Below are positions 63,402-64,000 of a stretch of DNA of 64,000 bases, one piece after another. The position numbers were made by a program, and so were the translations under genes. The notes beneath the pieces are model-generated. The model made no database searches. It was not told where the DNA came from and saw only the letters and a list, made by a program, of their open reading frames with translations. This DNA is from Glycomyces luteolus. Lineage in GTDB: Bacteria; Actinomycetota; Actinomycetes; Mycobacteriales; Micromonosporaceae. Position 1 is the stretch's first letter. Each line of letters opens with the position of its first letter. The stretch spans positions 1 through 64,000 of the forward strand of contig NZ_JAPZVP010000019.1 of assembly GCF_027622875.1 (NCBI RefSeq). Reading direction: 5' to 3'.

Positions 63402-64000
63402 ATGTCCCGATTCGGACCCACGGTCCCTTACGACGCCACCGCCGTCCGCGACACCTGGCCCACGCTCCCCGCGTACGTCCAGGAGCGCATCATCGCCGAG
63501 CTCGGCGGCAAGCCCGCCGACATCCGCATGGCCGGCGGCGGCTTCAGCGGCGCCTTCGCCGCCCGCATCCGAGCCGAGTCCGGGACCGAGCTCTTCGTCA
63601 AGGCCGCAGGCAGCAAAAGGTCTTTCAGCCTCCACGCCTGCCGCCAAGAGGCCCGCGTCAATCCGGCGCTCCCCCAAGGCGTCCCGGCGCCGCGCCTCGA
63701 ATTCGCCGCCGACTTCGAAGACTGGATCGTCCTCGGCTTCGAAGCCGTCGACGGCCGCGCCCCGACGCTCCCAATGAGCTCCCGTGACCTCACCCTCATG
63801 CTTGACGCGTGGGCCGCAGCCGCCGCCGCACTCACCCCGGCTCCGCAGCAGCTGCTCGACCTCGGCGTCAGCGCCGCCCCCATCGACGGCCACCTGCGCC
63901 AATTCACCGGCATCGCCGCGGGCGACATCGAGCCGTTCCCGCTCCCGCCCGCCTTCGAAGGCCGCATCGACGAACTCGCCGAGATCGAGCAGGACATCGA
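63402..64000 (+). CDS. Aminoglycoside-phosphotransferase-like kinase, N-terminal part (cut by window edge)
   Basis: The first 199 codons of a protein-kinase-like phosphotransferase. The Gly-rich loop is AGGGFSGAFAARI with the ATP-binding Lys in ELFVKAAG, followed by an N-lobe strand and VPAPRLEFAADFEDWIVLGFEAVDG, as in APH-type enzymes. The catalytic loop lies beyond the edge, so activity cannot be judged. Substrate unknown. The ATG lacks a clear ribosome site. Confidence 0.75.
   Translation, partial: MSRFGPTVPYDATAVRDTWPTLPAYVQERIIAELGGKPADIRMAGGGFSGAFAARIRAESGTELFVKAAGSKRSFSLHACRQEARVNPALPQGVPAPRLEFAADFEDWIVLGFEAVDGRAPTLPMSSRDLTLMLDAWAAAAAALTPAPQQLLDLGVSAAPIDGHLRQFTGIAAGDIEPFPLPPAFEGRIDELAEIEQDI

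Overview
The window is chromosomal DNA from a high-GC actinobacterium. The evidence is its very high GC, GTG starts, WhiB, a SigR/RsrA pair, a bL37 gene, Tat-type secretion signals, and a gene order (infB-ylxR-nusA-rimP | lipoprotein-DUF4439 ... ispG-rip-dxr ... DUF2631 ... rlmN-cdsA-frr-pyrH-tsf-rpsB | M23 peptidase) that recalls the Mycobacterium tuberculosis Rv2839c-Rv2891 stretch. The pectin-degrading content would suit a soil or plant-associated genus such as Glycomyces, but that assignment is inference. No rRNA, tRNA, CRISPR array, transposase or prophage was recognised.

Region by region. 1-2.9 kb (minus): translation/transcription genes infB (cut by the window edge), ylxR, nusA and rimP. 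3-8.1 kb (plus): a lipoprotein/ferritin-like pair, then PadR regulator, ABC ATPase and large FtsX permease preceded by a cluster of small palindromes. 8.2-14.9 kb (minus): map, a membrane protein, ispG, a site-2 protease, dxr and purU. 15-18.4 kb (minus): a CUT1 sugar ABC importer. 18.5-23.6 kb: an MMPL exporter divergent from a TetR gene, an unusual MBL-Rieske protein and a DUF2631 gene. 23.6-31.3 kb (minus): a DivIVA-domain protein, rlmN, cdsA, frr, pyrH, tsf, rpsB. 31.7-35.6 kb (plus): M23 protein, yraN, yifB, dprA, with two 7-bp tandem repeats around dprA. 35.7-45.6 kb: an unrecognised protein, a SIS-domain protein, the 24-codon bL37 gene, a TetR, sigR-rsrA, whiB, an SRAP protein, then aroA-rsgA-hisN.

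45.7-56.1 kb is an accessory carbohydrate locus: a CE7 acetylesterase, two secreted PL1 pectate lyases (one with a ricin-type lectin domain), and a five-gene minus-strand operon with uronate isomerase, a fructuronate/tagaturonate-type reductase, an L-fuconate-dehydratase-like enolase-superfamily enzyme and two Gfo/Idh dehydrogenases. The same 12-bp LacI-type site (GCAACCGCTTGC, with one variant) precedes the sugar importer at 18.4 kb, the esterase/lyase pair at 46.7 kb and the second lyase at 47.9 kb. I infer one pectin regulon in two blocks 28 kb apart: secreted lyases and esterase cut the polymer, the importer brings in oligomers, and the operon converts uronates towards 2-keto-3-deoxygluconate. 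Its LacI regulator and the final kinase/aldolase are not in the window.

56.1-64 kb: gcvT, pepA, a small conserved protein, lpdA and the two-lipoyl-domain E2 (sucB), followed by a striking G21/C15 tract, an unrecognised 143-aa protein and the start of a phosphotransferase-like gene cut by the window edge.

The most noteworthy observations are a sigR gene with a matching SigR-type promoter and two well-placed starts (as in Streptomyces), the shared operator linking importer and pectin genes, the dehydratase that may replace UxaA/UxuA, heptanucleotide repeats that can alter a protein tail, and the poly-G/poly-C palindrome.
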